A stretch of 30,555 bases of DNA, taken from NCBI GenBank assembly GCA_009926295.1, contig RFPF01000005.1, forward strand, positions 1 to 30,555, given 5' to 3'. Position numbers and translations under genes: made by a program. Below the pieces are notes generated by a model. The model saw only the letters and a list, made by a program, of their open reading frames with translations. It had not been told where the DNA came from and searched no databases. The stretch comes from Planctomycetia bacterium (GTDB lineage Bacteria > Planctomycetota > Planctomycetia > Pirellulales > UBA1268). How positions within the stretch are numbered: the first letter of the stretch is position 1; every line of letters begins with the position of its first letter. Below, in pieces: positions 8,020-15,840 of this stretch.

Positions 8020-10824
8020 ATGGCCCGCACCCTCGACTGTCGCGACTGGATCGGCTGCGCCGCCCTTCTCGCCCTCTGCCTCGCGAGCCCGGCTGCGCCG
8101 GGCGCCGAGGACGAGCCGGGCGAGGCGGCGGCGAGCGGAGCCGACGAGGCGGCGGCCGCACGGCGGGTCATCGAACGGGCCCTCGCCGGACCGCCGCGCG
8201 AGGAACTTCCCGACCCCGCACCCGCCGGCGCCACCGATCCGTCGGCGGTGAAGGATCTCGTGGTCGCCAAGCTCTCCGCCGAGGTCGCAGCCAAGCAGTT
8301 GGAAGCGAAGCGCGTCGCCCAGAAGTCGCCCGCCGAGGCGATGGCGATCCTCGACGGGATCGCTTCCCGTGTGGCGGCCGAACAGCTGCCCGCCGACGCC
8401 CGCGGCCAGCTCGAGCGGAGGATTGAACGCACGCGTCGCGACATCGAGGACGCCAGCGGCAAGCGGCGGGCCGAGATTTCCCTCGACCGCAAGAACGCGA
8501 CGATCGAGGCCCAGATCGACCGGGAACGCGCCAAGCGGGTGGAGGTCGACGAGCGGCTCGCCATGCTCGTCGAGGAGTACAACGTGCTCGTCGACGAGCG
8601 CCGATTTCCCGAGGCCGAGGCGATCGCGAAGAAGGCGGCTCAACTGGCGCCCGACAACGCGATCGTCCGCCAGCTCCTTTCGCAGAGCCGCATGGTGCGT
8701 CGCCTCGCCGCCCAGCAATCGATCGACGGCAACAAGCAGACGGCCTTCCTCGACGACGCGGAGGACACCGAGCGATCGAGTGCGACGTTCGTCGGACCGA
8801 TCTCCTTCCCCGAGACGAAGGACTGGACCGACCTCACGAAGAATCGCTCCCGGCTCGAGGCCGAGGGACGGTCGCGGGCCTCGGCCGCCGAGGTCGAGAT
8901 CCAAAAGAAGCTCTCGGTCAAGGTGCGGGCCGCCCATCGCAACGAGCCGCTGGCGGCCGTTCTCGACGCCCTCGCGAAGCAGGCCGACGTGCCGATCCAC
9001 CTCGACATGGTCGGCCTCGACAGCGAGGCCGTCCGGAGCGACACCCCGGTGACGATCTCGCTCGACCAGCCGATCTCGCTGAAAAGCGCGCTCAAGCTGC
9101 TGCTGGAGCCGCTCCACCTCGATTACGCGATTCGCGACGAGGTGCTGAAGGTGACGAGTCCGCGGCTCGTGAAGGGACAGTTCTACAGCGTCTCGTACCA
9201 GGTGGCCGACCTCGTCGTGCCGATCCCAAACTTCTCCTCCGACGGCCTCGGCATCACCGGCGCCCTCCGCGACGGCTATTCCCGGATCCCGACGCGAAAC
9301 TCGCTCTCGGTGGAGACGGGCCCGCCTCCGGCGGGCATCAATGGGGCGAGCACCTCTCCCACGAACGCGTCCCTCAACCCCGCGGCGCTCGCCCAGTTCC
9401 AGGGCGGCATGGGCGGCCCGCCCGCGACCGGATCCATGCCGTCGATCCCCTTCGGCGCACCGAACGTCGGCGGCAGCCAGGCCGACTTCCAGTCGCTCAT
9501 CGAGCTCATCCAAAACACCGTCGCACCGCAAACCTGGAACACGGTGGGGGGCCAGGGGGCGATCCAGCCCTTCGCCACCAACCTCAGCCTCGTCGTCAGC
9601 CAGACGCAGGAGGTGCATGAGGAGATCGCCGACCTGCTCGTGCAGCTGCGGCGTCTCCAGGATCTCCAAGTCACGATCGAGGTGCGGTTCATCCGGCTCA
9701 ACGACACCTTTTTCGAACGCATCGGCGTCGACTTCGATTTCAACATCCAGACGAACGTGCACGACCCGCTCAACATGACGGCCGTGCCCACGCAGTCGAA
9801 CGGGTCGACCTACCCCACGTCGCTCGGAATCCAGGCCCAGCCCGGCGGCCGCTCCCAGACGATCGGCCTCGACAACAGCGGCAACCCCGGCGTGGCCCTG
9901 TCGCCGTTCGGCAGCCAGAACGTGTTCTCCACCGCGCAGACGACGGGCCAGGGAAATTCCCCGCAATACACGCGGAATTACTACTCGATCCCCTTCCGCC
10001 AGAACAGTTTCGGCAGCGCCACCGTGCCCTCGCTGCCGGGCCTCCCCGACCCTGCGACGTCGGCGGCGAACTTCGGGTTCGCGATCCTTTCCGACATCGA
10101 GGCCTACTTCCTCATCCAGGCCGCGCAGGGCAACACGCGTTCGAACGTGATGCAGGCTCCGAAGGTGACGCTCTTCAACGGCCAGAACGCCTTCGTGTCC
10201 GACACCACGCAGCGGCCTTTCGTGACCAGCGTGATCCCGGTGGTCGGCGATTTCGCCGCCGCCCAGCAGCCGGTGATCACGGTGCTCTCCGAGGGCACGG
10301 CCGTCAACGTGCAGGCCGTGGTCTCGAGCGACCGGCGGTTCGTCCGGCTCACGCTCGTCCCGTTCTTCTCGCAGATCGGCAAGGTCGAGGAGTTCCAGTT
10401 CGAGGGGTCGCGGTCGACGAAGACCAAGAGCAGCGACGAGAAGTCGGGGGTCAACGGCGATGCCGACGTCGTGGGCGGCGCGGGCGTCGGCGCCGGCCTC
10501 ACGACCGGCGTGAAGGCGGACCGTGAGCAGGAGGTCCGCTCCAGCGGCACCACGATCCAGCTTCCCGAGTTCATCTTCACGACCGTGACGACGACGGTGA
10601 GCGTGCCCGACGGCGGCACCGTGCTCCTCGGCGGCATCAAGCGGCTCCGCGAGGGCCGCAACGAGTTCGGCGTGCCGATCCTCTCCAAGATTCCCTACAT
10701 CAACCGTCTGTTCAAGAACGTCGGCCTCGGCCGCACGACCGACAGCCTGATGCTGATGGTGACGCCGCGCATCATCATCCAGGAGGAGGAGGAGGAGAAG
10801 CTCCTCGGGTCGAGCCGGCCCTAG
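8020..10824 (+). CDS. Secretin (type II/III secretion system GspD/PilQ superfamily), planctomycete type
   Basis: A 934-residue outer-membrane channel protein. An N-terminal signal sequence (CAALLALCLASPAAPGAE) is followed by a charged helical region, about 60-230, including a TPR-like stretch (RRFPEAEAIAKKAAQLAPDN). Residues about 305-385 form an STN/N0-like domain. A Gly/Pro/Asn-rich segment and an N-domain (LVVSQTQEVHEEIADLLVQL, about 525-550) come next. The C-terminal secretin domain, about 700-920, has NVMQAPKVTLFNGQNAFV, VPDGGTVLLGG and GVPILSKIPYINRLF, the family hallmarks, and ends in a Glu-rich tail. No other secretion or pilus gene is nearby, so its partners must lie elsewhere. AGGGA lies eight bases before the ATG. 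Whether it serves type II secretion, type IV pili or something planctomycete-specific cannot be told here. Confidence 0.9.
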   Translation: MARTLDCRDWIGCAALLALCLASPAAPGAEDEPGEAAASGADEAAAARRVIERALAGPPREELPDPAPAGATDPSAVKDLVVAKLSAEVAAKQLEAKRVAQKSPAEAMAILDGIASRVAAEQLPADARGQLERRIERTRRDIEDASGKRRAEISLDRKNATIEAQIDRERAKRVEVDERLAMLVEEYNVLVDERRFPEAEAIAKKAAQLAPDNAIVRQLLSQSRMVRRLAAQQSIDGNKQTAFLDDAEDTERSSATFVGPISFPETKDWTDLTKNRSRLEAEGRSRASAAEVEIQKKLSVKVRAAHRNEPLAAVLDALAKQADVPIHLDMVGLDSEAVRSDTPVTISLDQPISLKSALKLLLEPLHLDYAIRDEVLKVTSPRLVKGQFYSVSYQVADLVVPIPNFSSDGLGITGALRDGYSRIPTRNSLSVETGPPPAGINGASTSPTNASLNPAALAQFQGGMGGPPATGSMPSIPFGAPNVGGSQADFQSLIELIQNTVAPQTWNTVGGQGAIQPFATNLSLVVSQTQEVHEEIADLLVQLRRLQDLQVTIEVRFIRLNDTFFERIGVDFDFNIQTNVHDPLNMTAVPTQSNGSTYPTSLGIQAQPGGRSQTIGLDNSGNPGVALSPFGSQNVFSTAQTTGQGNSPQYTRNYYSIPFRQNSFGSATVPSLPGLPDPATSAANFGFAILSDIEAYFLIQAAQGNTRSNVMQAPKVTLFNGQNAFVSDTTQRPFVTSVIPVVGDFAAAQQPVITVLSEGTAVNVQAVVSSDRRFVRLTLVPFFSQIGKVEEFQFEGSRSTKTKSSDEKSGVNGDADVVGGAGVGAGLTTGVKADREQEVRSSGTTIQLPEFIFTTVTTTVSVPDGGTVLLGGIKRLREGRNEFGVPILSKIPYINRLFKNVGLGRTTDSLMLMVTPRIIIQEEEEEKLLGSSRP

Positions 10825-10828
10825 CCAA

Positions 10829-10856
10829 CCGCGGAAAAGCCTTCCACGGCGTTTTT
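10829..10856 (+). terminator. Rho-independent terminator of the secretin gene
   Basis: CCGCGGAA (10829-10836) pairs with TTCCACGG (10842-10849) with one mismatch around the loop AAGCC. CG and then five Ts (10852-10856) follow. It starts five bases after the secretin stop and is the clearest intrinsic terminator in the window. Confidence 0.75.
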
Positions 10857-10942
10857 CGCTCGGCCGCTCCTGCGGCGGATCCATACCTCGCTAGCCTCCC
10901 GCTCTCGAACCAGCCCGATCCCGATCATCCCTCCTGCACGTC

Positions 10943-11338
10943 ATGCTCCGCCTCTGGCTCGTCTCCGGCGCGGTTCTCGGGTTCGTCGGCGTGGCCGCAG
11001 GATCGTTCGGGGCACACGGACTCAAGGCCCTGCTCGAGGCGAACGGCCAGGCAGCCAACTGGGAGACGGCCGTGCGCTACTGCCTGTTCCACGCGCTGGC
11101 GCTGGTGGCGACGGGCGCGCTCTTCGGCCTGCCGCAGGCCGGGGCGGCCCGCTGGCTGCTGACGGTGGCGGGGGGGTCGTTCCTCGTGGGCACCCTCGTG
11201 TTCAGCGGCGTCCTCGCCGCGCTCGCTCTCTCGGGCGTGCGGATCCTCGGGGCGATCGTGCCGATCGGCGGCGCGCTGCTGCTGGTCGGGTGGGCGTGCC
11301 TCGCCGCGGCGGGCTGGGGCATCGGCTCGACCGAATGA
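10943..11338 (+). CDS. DUF423 family small membrane protein (YgdD-like)
   Basis: This 131-residue protein is almost entirely four hydrophobic helices. The N-terminus (GAVLGFVGVAAGSFGAHGLKALL) and the motif NWETAVRYCLFHALALVATG match the DUF423 family, whose hallmarks are the FGAHGL block and the helix-2 YHALAL-like block. The family is widespread in bacteria and sits in the inner membrane; its biochemical role is not established. No Shine-Dalgarno is obvious before the ATG at 10943. It follows the secretin gene on the same strand, but the terminator between them suggests separate transcription. The next gene converges on it. Confidence 0.88.
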   Translation: MLRLWLVSGAVLGFVGVAAGSFGAHGLKALLEANGQAANWETAVRYCLFHALALVATGALFGLPQAGAARWLLTVAGGSFLVGTLVFSGVLAALALSGVRILGAIVPIGGALLLVGWACLAAAGWGIGSTE

Positions 11339-11340
11339 CC

Positions 11341-11366
11341 ATCGCTCGGCGCGAAGGCCGGGCGAT
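11341..11366. terminator. Hairpin between convergent genes, possible shared terminator
   Basis: ATCGCTCGGC (11341-11350) pairs with GCCGGGCGAT (11357-11366) as a 10-bp stem with one G-U pair and a six-base loop. It fills the 40-base gap between the DUF423 gene and the convergent TPR gene, so it could end transcription from both sides. It has no T-run on either strand. Confidence 0.5.
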
Positions 11367-11378
11367 CGGGCCCGACGC

Positions 11379-12029
11379 CTAGCGTTCCGCGGGCTCGTCG
11401 GCGAATGGATTCACGGCGTCGCCCGGCTTGGCGGCGGGCTTTTCCCGCTCCATGCGCTCGGCCGGCGGCGGCTCATCCGCCTCGGGCTTCGGCTCCGCGT
11501 CGGCCTCCGCTTTCGCCTCGGGCGCCGGCACCGACTCGGCGGGGGCGATCCGCTCCGGGCGGCGCTTCCGCAGAACTTCGGCTTCGGCATCCTCGATGTC
11601 GGAGTACCGACGCCGGTTCATGTCGCGTTCGCGCTGGAGCGCGGCCACGCGGGCCCGCCCGCGATACTGCTCGAGCTTGATGCGGTCGCATCCCTGCACC
11701 CGCTCGAGCGCCAGCGAGATGGCGTGGCTGCCGACTCCACTGCGGCCCTCCGCCTCGAGTCCGGCCCCCTGCTGGAAGTCGGCCTCCGCCTCGTCGAGCC
11801 GCCCCAGCTTGAGGGCCGCGAGGCCGCGAAAGTAATAGGCGCGGGCATCGTTGGCGCCCGCCTCGATGACACCGGAGAGTTCATCGTAGCTGCACTGGTA
11901 ATCGCCGTCGTTGAAGGCGTGCACGCCGTTGCCGTAGGCCACCGTGAGAGCCGCATCGCCGGCCTGCAGTTCCGCCGTGCTCACCACCAGCCCCGCCATG
12001 GCCAGGGAAAGAAGTGCCGCCCAACGCAT
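11379..12029 (-). CDS. Secreted TPR-repeat protein
   Basis: A 216-residue exported protein. The first 25 or so residues (MRWAALLSLAMAGLVVSTAELQAG) are a signal peptide. Two tetratricopeptide-type helical repeats follow: AYGNGVHAFNDGDYQCSYDELSGV, then ARAYYFRGLAALKLGRLDEA with EADFQQGAG. The middle is basic and charged, and the C-terminal 70 or so residues are a low-complexity Ala/Pro/Glu tail ending NPFADEPAER. TPRs usually mediate protein-protein contacts; the partner is unknown. I chose the ATG at 12029 over the open frame reaching 12185 because it begins the signal peptide and has GGAG eight bases upstream. The 103-base gap before it holds nothing I can identify. Confidence 0.8.
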   Translation of the reverse strand: MRWAALLSLAMAGLVVSTAELQAGDAALTVAYGNGVHAFNDGDYQCSYDELSGVIEAGANDARAYYFRGLAALKLGRLDEAEADFQQGAGLEAEGRSGVGSHAISLALERVQGCDRIKLEQYRGRARVAALQRERDMNRRRYSDIEDAEAEVLRKRRPERIAPAESVPAPEAKAEADAEPKPEADEPPPAERMEREKPAAKPGDAVNPFADEPAER

Positions 12030-12132
12030 GGGAAAGTCTCCGGGAGTCCGTGTCCACGTCTGATATCGGCAGCCTACAACGTCCCGGCAGCGGATTCCCG
12101 CCGCGGCTGGAAAAGCCTGCCAGGCAAGCCGG

Positions 12133-12624
12133 TCAGCCGGGACGCAAAGTCTCGCCATCCCCCGCCTTTCCCCGGGCGGCGGCATGCCGGCGAAACGTCG
12201 CCTCGTCGAGGAAGACCGCCGGCTTCACCAACTGGAGCATGACCCGCTCGCGCGGCCAGCCGAAGGCAGCGAGGAGGCGGTCGAACGAGTCTGGTGGGCA
12301 GCTCCCCTTGAGGTCGACGAGGAGCACGCGGCCTTCCTTCTCGAAGGCGTTCCCGTCGACCTGCCACGACAGCCCTTCACGCGGGCTCGTCCAGACGAAA
12401 GATCCGTCCGGCTCAGCGAACATCCGCTCGAGGAGTCCGAGCCTCGCAAAGGCCTCGTCAAAACCGACGGCCATCGGCACCACGGTCTGCTCATGCTCGA
12501 CGGCGAGCGTCGGCCACGTGCCCCACCCATCGGCGTAGGGCTGACCGGGCGGGGGATTCTCAACGCACCGGTGGAGCGTGACGTCGAATGCGTAGATCAC
12601 TTCGCGAAGTCCGGGGCGGCTCAT
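12133..12624 (-). CDS. Hypothetical protein, 163 residues
   Basis: I do not recognise this family. The protein has no signal peptide or membrane segment and looks like a compact cytoplasmic alpha/beta protein. Visible features are a start in MSRPGLREVIYAFDVTLHRC, a Trp/Pro-rich stretch ENPPPGQPYADGWGTWPTL, WTSPREGLSWQVDGNAFEKE, and a hydrophobic strand RVLLVDLKGSCP. The ATG at 12624 has GGGAG seven bases upstream; the open frame extends 54 bases further, into cutA, without a ribosome site. It starts 13 bases after the cutA stop, so the two are very likely one transcript with the metallophosphoesterase-like gene. G/C dominates its codon third positions as in its neighbours, so it is a real gene. 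Confidence 0.75.
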   Translation of the reverse strand: MSRPGLREVIYAFDVTLHRCVENPPPGQPYADGWGTWPTLAVEHEQTVVPMAVGFDEAFARLGLLERMFAEPDGSFVWTSPREGLSWQVDGNAFEKEGRVLLVDLKGSCPPDSFDRLLAAFGWPRERVMLQLVKPAVFLDEATFRRHAAARGKAGDGETLRPG

Positions 12625-12637
12625 GGTCGACTCCCGC

Positions 12638-12997
12638 TCACGGCCCGACCGCGACGCTCGCTCGCACCCACTCCGCATACGCGGGCGACGCGAACGTGAC
12701 GCACGCCACGAGTTCGGGGAGTTCGTAGCCGTGGTGCTCGAGGAGCGCCGCGGCGCACGCCTCGGCCCTCCCGGGGCTCGTCTTGCACGTGCAGCGGTAC
12801 TCGTCGGCAGTCTGCACCTCCCCCGCCCATCGATACACGCTTGTCACGGGGCCGTCGATCTGCACGCAGGCCGCGAGCCGCGCGCCGACCAGCCGGGCCG
12901 CGCACGCCTCGGCGTCGGCACGGCTGGAAAACATGGTGCGTATCTCCACGACGGTGCCGTGGACGGGAAGCGGTGAAGCGTCGCTGACGGGCCGCAT
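12638..12997 (-). CDS. cutA: CutA family divalent-cation tolerance protein
   Basis: A 119-residue PII-like trimeric protein. CutA homologues bind divalent copper and are linked to metal tolerance, although the in vivo role is unsettled. The family pattern is clear: MFSSRADAEACAARLVGARLAACVQI at the N-terminal half, then VTSVYRWAGEVQTADEYRC and KTSPGRAEACAAALLEHHGYELPELVA, and PAYAEWVRASV at the end. The usual HPYELPEI block reads HHGYELPEL here. A 15-residue N-terminal extension precedes the domain. It lies 24 bases downstream of the metallophosphoesterase-like gene and 13 bases upstream of the hypothetical gene, all on the minus strand. Confidence 0.92.
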   Translation of the reverse strand: MRPVSDASPLPVHGTVVEIRTMFSSRADAEACAARLVGARLAACVQIDGPVTSVYRWAGEVQTADEYRCTCKTSPGRAEACAAALLEHHGYELPELVACVTFASPAYAEWVRASVAVGP

Positions 12998-13021
12998 GCA
13001 TGTCTCCGGATGTCAGGCCGC

Positions 13022-14254
13022 TCAGGCGGCATCGAGCATGGCGCGGCCGCCGGACCGGCCGACCGGCAGGCCGTGGGCGTCGGTCGTCGAACACCAGCCG
13101 GGGCCGCAGCCGCCGCCCTCGCCGTTCTCGAACACACCGACCAGCGGGAACACGGAGCCGACCGTCGCGACCACCGCCTCGTGGCAGGCCACGTCGGTCG
13201 CGACCTCCGGCGGATGCGGGCATGGTCGCATCGATCGCGGACCGAGGCAAACGGACGGCGCGGTGGCGGGAGCAGGGTGGCCGAGCACCGTGAGCCCGCC
13301 GCCCGGAGGCGTTCCTGCCGCTGCCACGATCGGCCGCGCGAGCGCATGGATGATGTCCGCCGCCGCCCGCCCCGGCATCCGTTCCTCACCGACCGCGTGC
13401 ATGCACTCGGCGACCGCCTCGACCACCCCGGGGCCATCTCCGCAGCCGAGCCGTCGCGCCTCCCGGTGCCAACGGTCGACCGCCTTGTGCCAGGCGCAGG
13501 CCAGCTGGTCGGCCTCCGAGGCGGACGCAAACGACTGCAGTGCCGCCCCCAGGCGCAGCGGCATATCGAGCGGCGGGCCGTCGGCCAGCACGCGGATGAG
13601 CCTGCGGCCCCTCTCCCCCAGTCCCGGGAGGGAGGCCAGCGCGGACCCGAACCTGGCAAGGAGGTCGACGGCGAGGCTCTCGAGCAGCGTGGGCGACCCG
13701 TCCCCGGCGTGCAGTGGATCGCATTCGCTCCCATGGGAGACCCTGAGGCCCGCGCCGTCCCAAGCGCTGCCGACCCCGATCCCGCGCCGACTCGCGATGG
13801 ATCCGGCGGCGCGGCCGAGCGCGGCATCGCGATCGCCGAGGAGCACCACCACGCCGACGGGCACGGTCACGCGCACCGCGAGCACGGGCCGGCCGAAACG
13901 GTCGGCCGCAGGCATGCTCACGCCGCGTCGCGCGAGCCGTGAGACCGCCGCGACCGGCCGCGTCGCGTGACGCCAGGCGTGCCGGAGAACCTCCTCGTGG
14001 ATCGCCGCCGCCGCGCGCCTTCGCTCCCACGGACGAGCCGTGCCGAGCCAACGGCCGCTGACGAGGCCGTCGAAGGTGTCTCCCGCCAGCACCAGCTGGA
14101 TCCGTTCGAGCGGTCGATAGCGGCCGTCGCGGCGAAACCCCGCACGCAGCGCGATCCGACGCAGGTCTTCGAAGAGCCGGGGAAACAGGCCCGCCCGCGG
14201 CGGCGCGGCCACGCTGCCGTCGGGGATCGCCCAGTTCGCCGTCACCACGATCAT
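13022..14254 (-). CDS. Degenerate metallophosphoesterase-like protein, probably inactive
   Basis: A 410-residue protein with the layout of a calcineurin-type metallophosphoesterase family but with eroded metal sites. The N-terminus MIVVTANWAIPDGSVA sits where active members have SDLHLTDGSVA, so both the Asp and His are lost. LVLAGDTFD keeps the GD block. VVVLLGDRDAAL replaces GNHD, and LRVSHGSECDPL replaces the GH motif. The rest, including a Gly/Cys-rich C-terminus with GEGGGCGPGWC, has no recognised domain. The ATG at 14254 has GGAGG seven bases upstream; the open frame beyond it overlaps the next gene's antisense and is not coding. Family assignment is by motif position and is inferred, not proven. 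It heads the cutA cluster. Confidence 0.65.
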   Translation of the reverse strand: MIVVTANWAIPDGSVAAPPRAGLFPRLFEDLRRIALRAGFRRDGRYRPLERIQLVLAGDTFDGLVSGRWLGTARPWERRRAAAAIHEEVLRHAWRHATRPVAAVSRLARRGVSMPAADRFGRPVLAVRVTVPVGVVVLLGDRDAALGRAAGSIASRRGIGVGSAWDGAGLRVSHGSECDPLHAGDGSPTLLESLAVDLLARFGSALASLPGLGERGRRLIRVLADGPPLDMPLRLGAALQSFASASEADQLACAWHKAVDRWHREARRLGCGDGPGVVEAVAECMHAVGEERMPGRAAADIIHALARPIVAAAGTPPGGGLTVLGHPAPATAPSVCLGPRSMRPCPHPPEVATDVACHEAVVATVGSVFPLVGVFENGEGGGCGPGWCSTTDAHGLPVGRSGGRAMLDAA

Positions 14255-14339
14255 CGCCGCCCTCCGACGTCTCATCGGCGTTCGACGACCGCCCGGCGCA
14301 GCAACGCCTGGGACACCGCCGGGAACGGGCGAAGGTGCG

Positions 14340-14367
14340 CCGGTCGTGCGAGTCATGCCGGTCGTGC
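14340..14367. repeat. Short direct repeat with 18-base period
   Basis: CCGGTCGTGC occurs at 14340-14349 and again at 14358-14367. The second copy overlaps a palindrome GTGCCGGCAC at 14364-14373. They lie in the 128-base gap between the metallophosphoesterase-like gene and the upstream DUF11/CARDB gene. Function unknown; the gap shows nothing else. Confidence 0.4.
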
Positions 14368-14382
14368 CGGCACGCCGTCGCT

Positions 14383-15639
14383 TCAGGGGGCGGCGAACGC
14401 CGTGGCGCAGGTGGATTCGAGCGACCCGTCCAGCTCCGAACCCGTGACGATCGCGGTGGCCCGGACGGAGCCCGCGGTGGGCACTCGATAGGACACCTCG
14501 AACGTGGCATGGCCGCCGGGCGGCAGGCTGGGGATGGAGTCGAACCCCACGTTCGCGCCGTCGATCCGCACCCGCGACGGGCTCGGGTCGCCGACGATGC
14601 GGGCCTGATCGGGAAGAACGATCACCATGTCGAGCCTGCCCGTGGGCGCGGTGCCATTGTTCGTGACCGTGCACACGAGCGTCGTGGCCCCGCCTATCTG
14701 GACGGGATCGTCGAGGTCGGCGAGGGAAAGCCGCAACCCCGCCTCCCGCGGCGTCCGCGGACGAGGCGTGGTCGAACGCACCATCACGCAGGCCTCGTCC
14801 GCCACCAGCATCCCGCCCGGCAGCCCGCTGAGCACGCCGCGCACGCACGCCCTCGAGGCTGGCGACTCGCGGTAGCTCGTCGGAGCCGCCTGGGGCCGGA
14901 GATTGATCTGCCGCCGCAGCTCGCCGCCCGGATCCACGGCCGGCACCGTCCACGACACCTCGCCGGTCCCGAGCTTGTAGCCGTCGGAGGCCTCCAGCGG
15001 CGAGAAGGCTCCGTCCCACGTGAGTTCGAGGTTCGTCGGCGACGAGGCGACGTTGCCCACATTGCGCACCGTGGCGATGCATTCCGCCACCGCGCCCGAG
15101 AGGGCCTCGGCCGGGGCTGTGAGGTGGAGCTCGAGCACCGCCGGAGCAGGCGTGGCGGGCGGCGTCGCCACGATCGGCGCCGGCGCCAACGCCGCCGGGA
15201 CGGGCGGGGGGCCGACGGGCGCGGGCGCCGCCGACACGGGCGCCGCGGCGGCCACCTGGACGCACTCGGTCGCGCCCCCCATGTACTTGTGCGCCTGGTC
15301 GAGGATCTCGACGCGGTGGCACTGGCGGCCAGGCTCATCGAGAAGGAAGTCGAGCGTGATCCGCCGCGTCGTCCCGGCTGCCAGGTCGATGGTGCCCTTC
15401 TGCTCGATAGGGCTCGCGGAAGCCTCGTGGTGGAAGCCCTTGTCGAAGTAGTCGACGACCCGCAGCCCCGGGAGCGGGCGCCCGGATCGGTTGACGAGCT
15501 CGACCTCGAACGAGACGCGCTCTCCCACCTTCGCCGCGAGCGGCCCGGTGATGTTCACGATCACCGGGTCCTCGGCGCGGCCGCCGGCGCCGCCGAGCAC
15601 GACGACCGCCACGACGCTCCACACGAGATGACGACGCAT
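14383..15639 (-). CDS. Secreted protein with DUF11/CARDB-like Ig-fold repeats
   Basis: A 418-residue exported protein. A signal peptide of about 22 residues (MRRHLVWSVVAVVVLGGAGG) is followed by a first beta-sandwich domain, about 25-130 (ITGPLAAKVGERVSFEVELVNR). An Ala/Pro-rich linker, about 130-165, leads to a second domain (LTAPAEALSGAVAECIATVRN) and a third near the C-terminus (IGGATTLVCTVTNNGTAPTG to the end). Each repeat has the pattern of a strand, VTN or VRNVGN, then a later strand, typical of DUF11/CARDB domains of envelope and matrix proteins. There is no C-terminal anchor or sorting motif, so it is probably periplasmic or secreted. It carries no enzymatic motif. It may be co-transcribed with the downstream genes, but 128 bases separate them. 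Confidence 0.8.
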   Translation of the reverse strand: MRRHLVWSVVAVVVLGGAGGRAEDPVIVNITGPLAAKVGERVSFEVELVNRSGRPLPGLRVVDYFDKGFHHEASASPIEQKGTIDLAAGTTRRITLDFLLDEPGRQCHRVEILDQAHKYMGGATECVQVAAAAPVSAAPAPVGPPPVPAALAPAPIVATPPATPAPAVLELHLTAPAEALSGAVAECIATVRNVGNVASSPTNLELTWDGAFSPLEASDGYKLGTGEVSWTVPAVDPGGELRRQINLRPQAAPTSYRESPASRACVRGVLSGLPGGMLVADEACVMVRSTTPRPRTPREAGLRLSLADLDDPVQIGGATTLVCTVTNNGTAPTGRLDMVIVLPDQARIVGDPSPSRVRIDGANVGFDSIPSLPPGGHATFEVSYRVPTAGSVRATAIVTGSELDGSLESTCATAFAAP

Positions 15640-15734
15640 ACGCCCTGTGCCTCCCGGTTCCTCGAGCCCGTCGGTCGCAGAGCGTACTTCAGGCGGCCCG
15701 AACGCCGCAACCGAGGCCCGTGCGCGGGACGCCG

Positions 15735-15753
15735 GCGTCGGCTCCCCCGACGC
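15735..15753 (-). terminator. Hairpin downstream of phoU, possible terminator
   Basis: GCGTCGG (15735-15741) pairs perfectly with CCGACGC (15747-15753) around a five-base loop. It lies about 90 bases past the phoU stop, in the 201-base gap before the DUF11/CARDB gene. No U-tract follows. The rest of this gap shows nothing I can name. Confidence 0.35.
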
Positions 15754-15840
15754 TCGCCGGGCTGGAGGCCCCGCCCTCGACGGCGAACGGACGGCCGCCG
15801 GGCCAAGCGGGCCACGATGCAGGGGTCGTGCGTGAAGCCG

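Noticed and set aside
5304..8582. Very long minus-strand frame continuing upstream of sdhC
   Set aside because: Only 5304-6110 encodes the cytochrome b subunit; the rest is antisense to the PAS-GAF-receiver gene and the start of the secretin gene.
7762..10884. A 1040-codon open frame on the minus strand opposite the secretin gene
   Set aside because: It is the antisense shadow of a well-supported secretin in GC-rich DNA: its product is Arg/His/Asp/Gly-rich with no domain.
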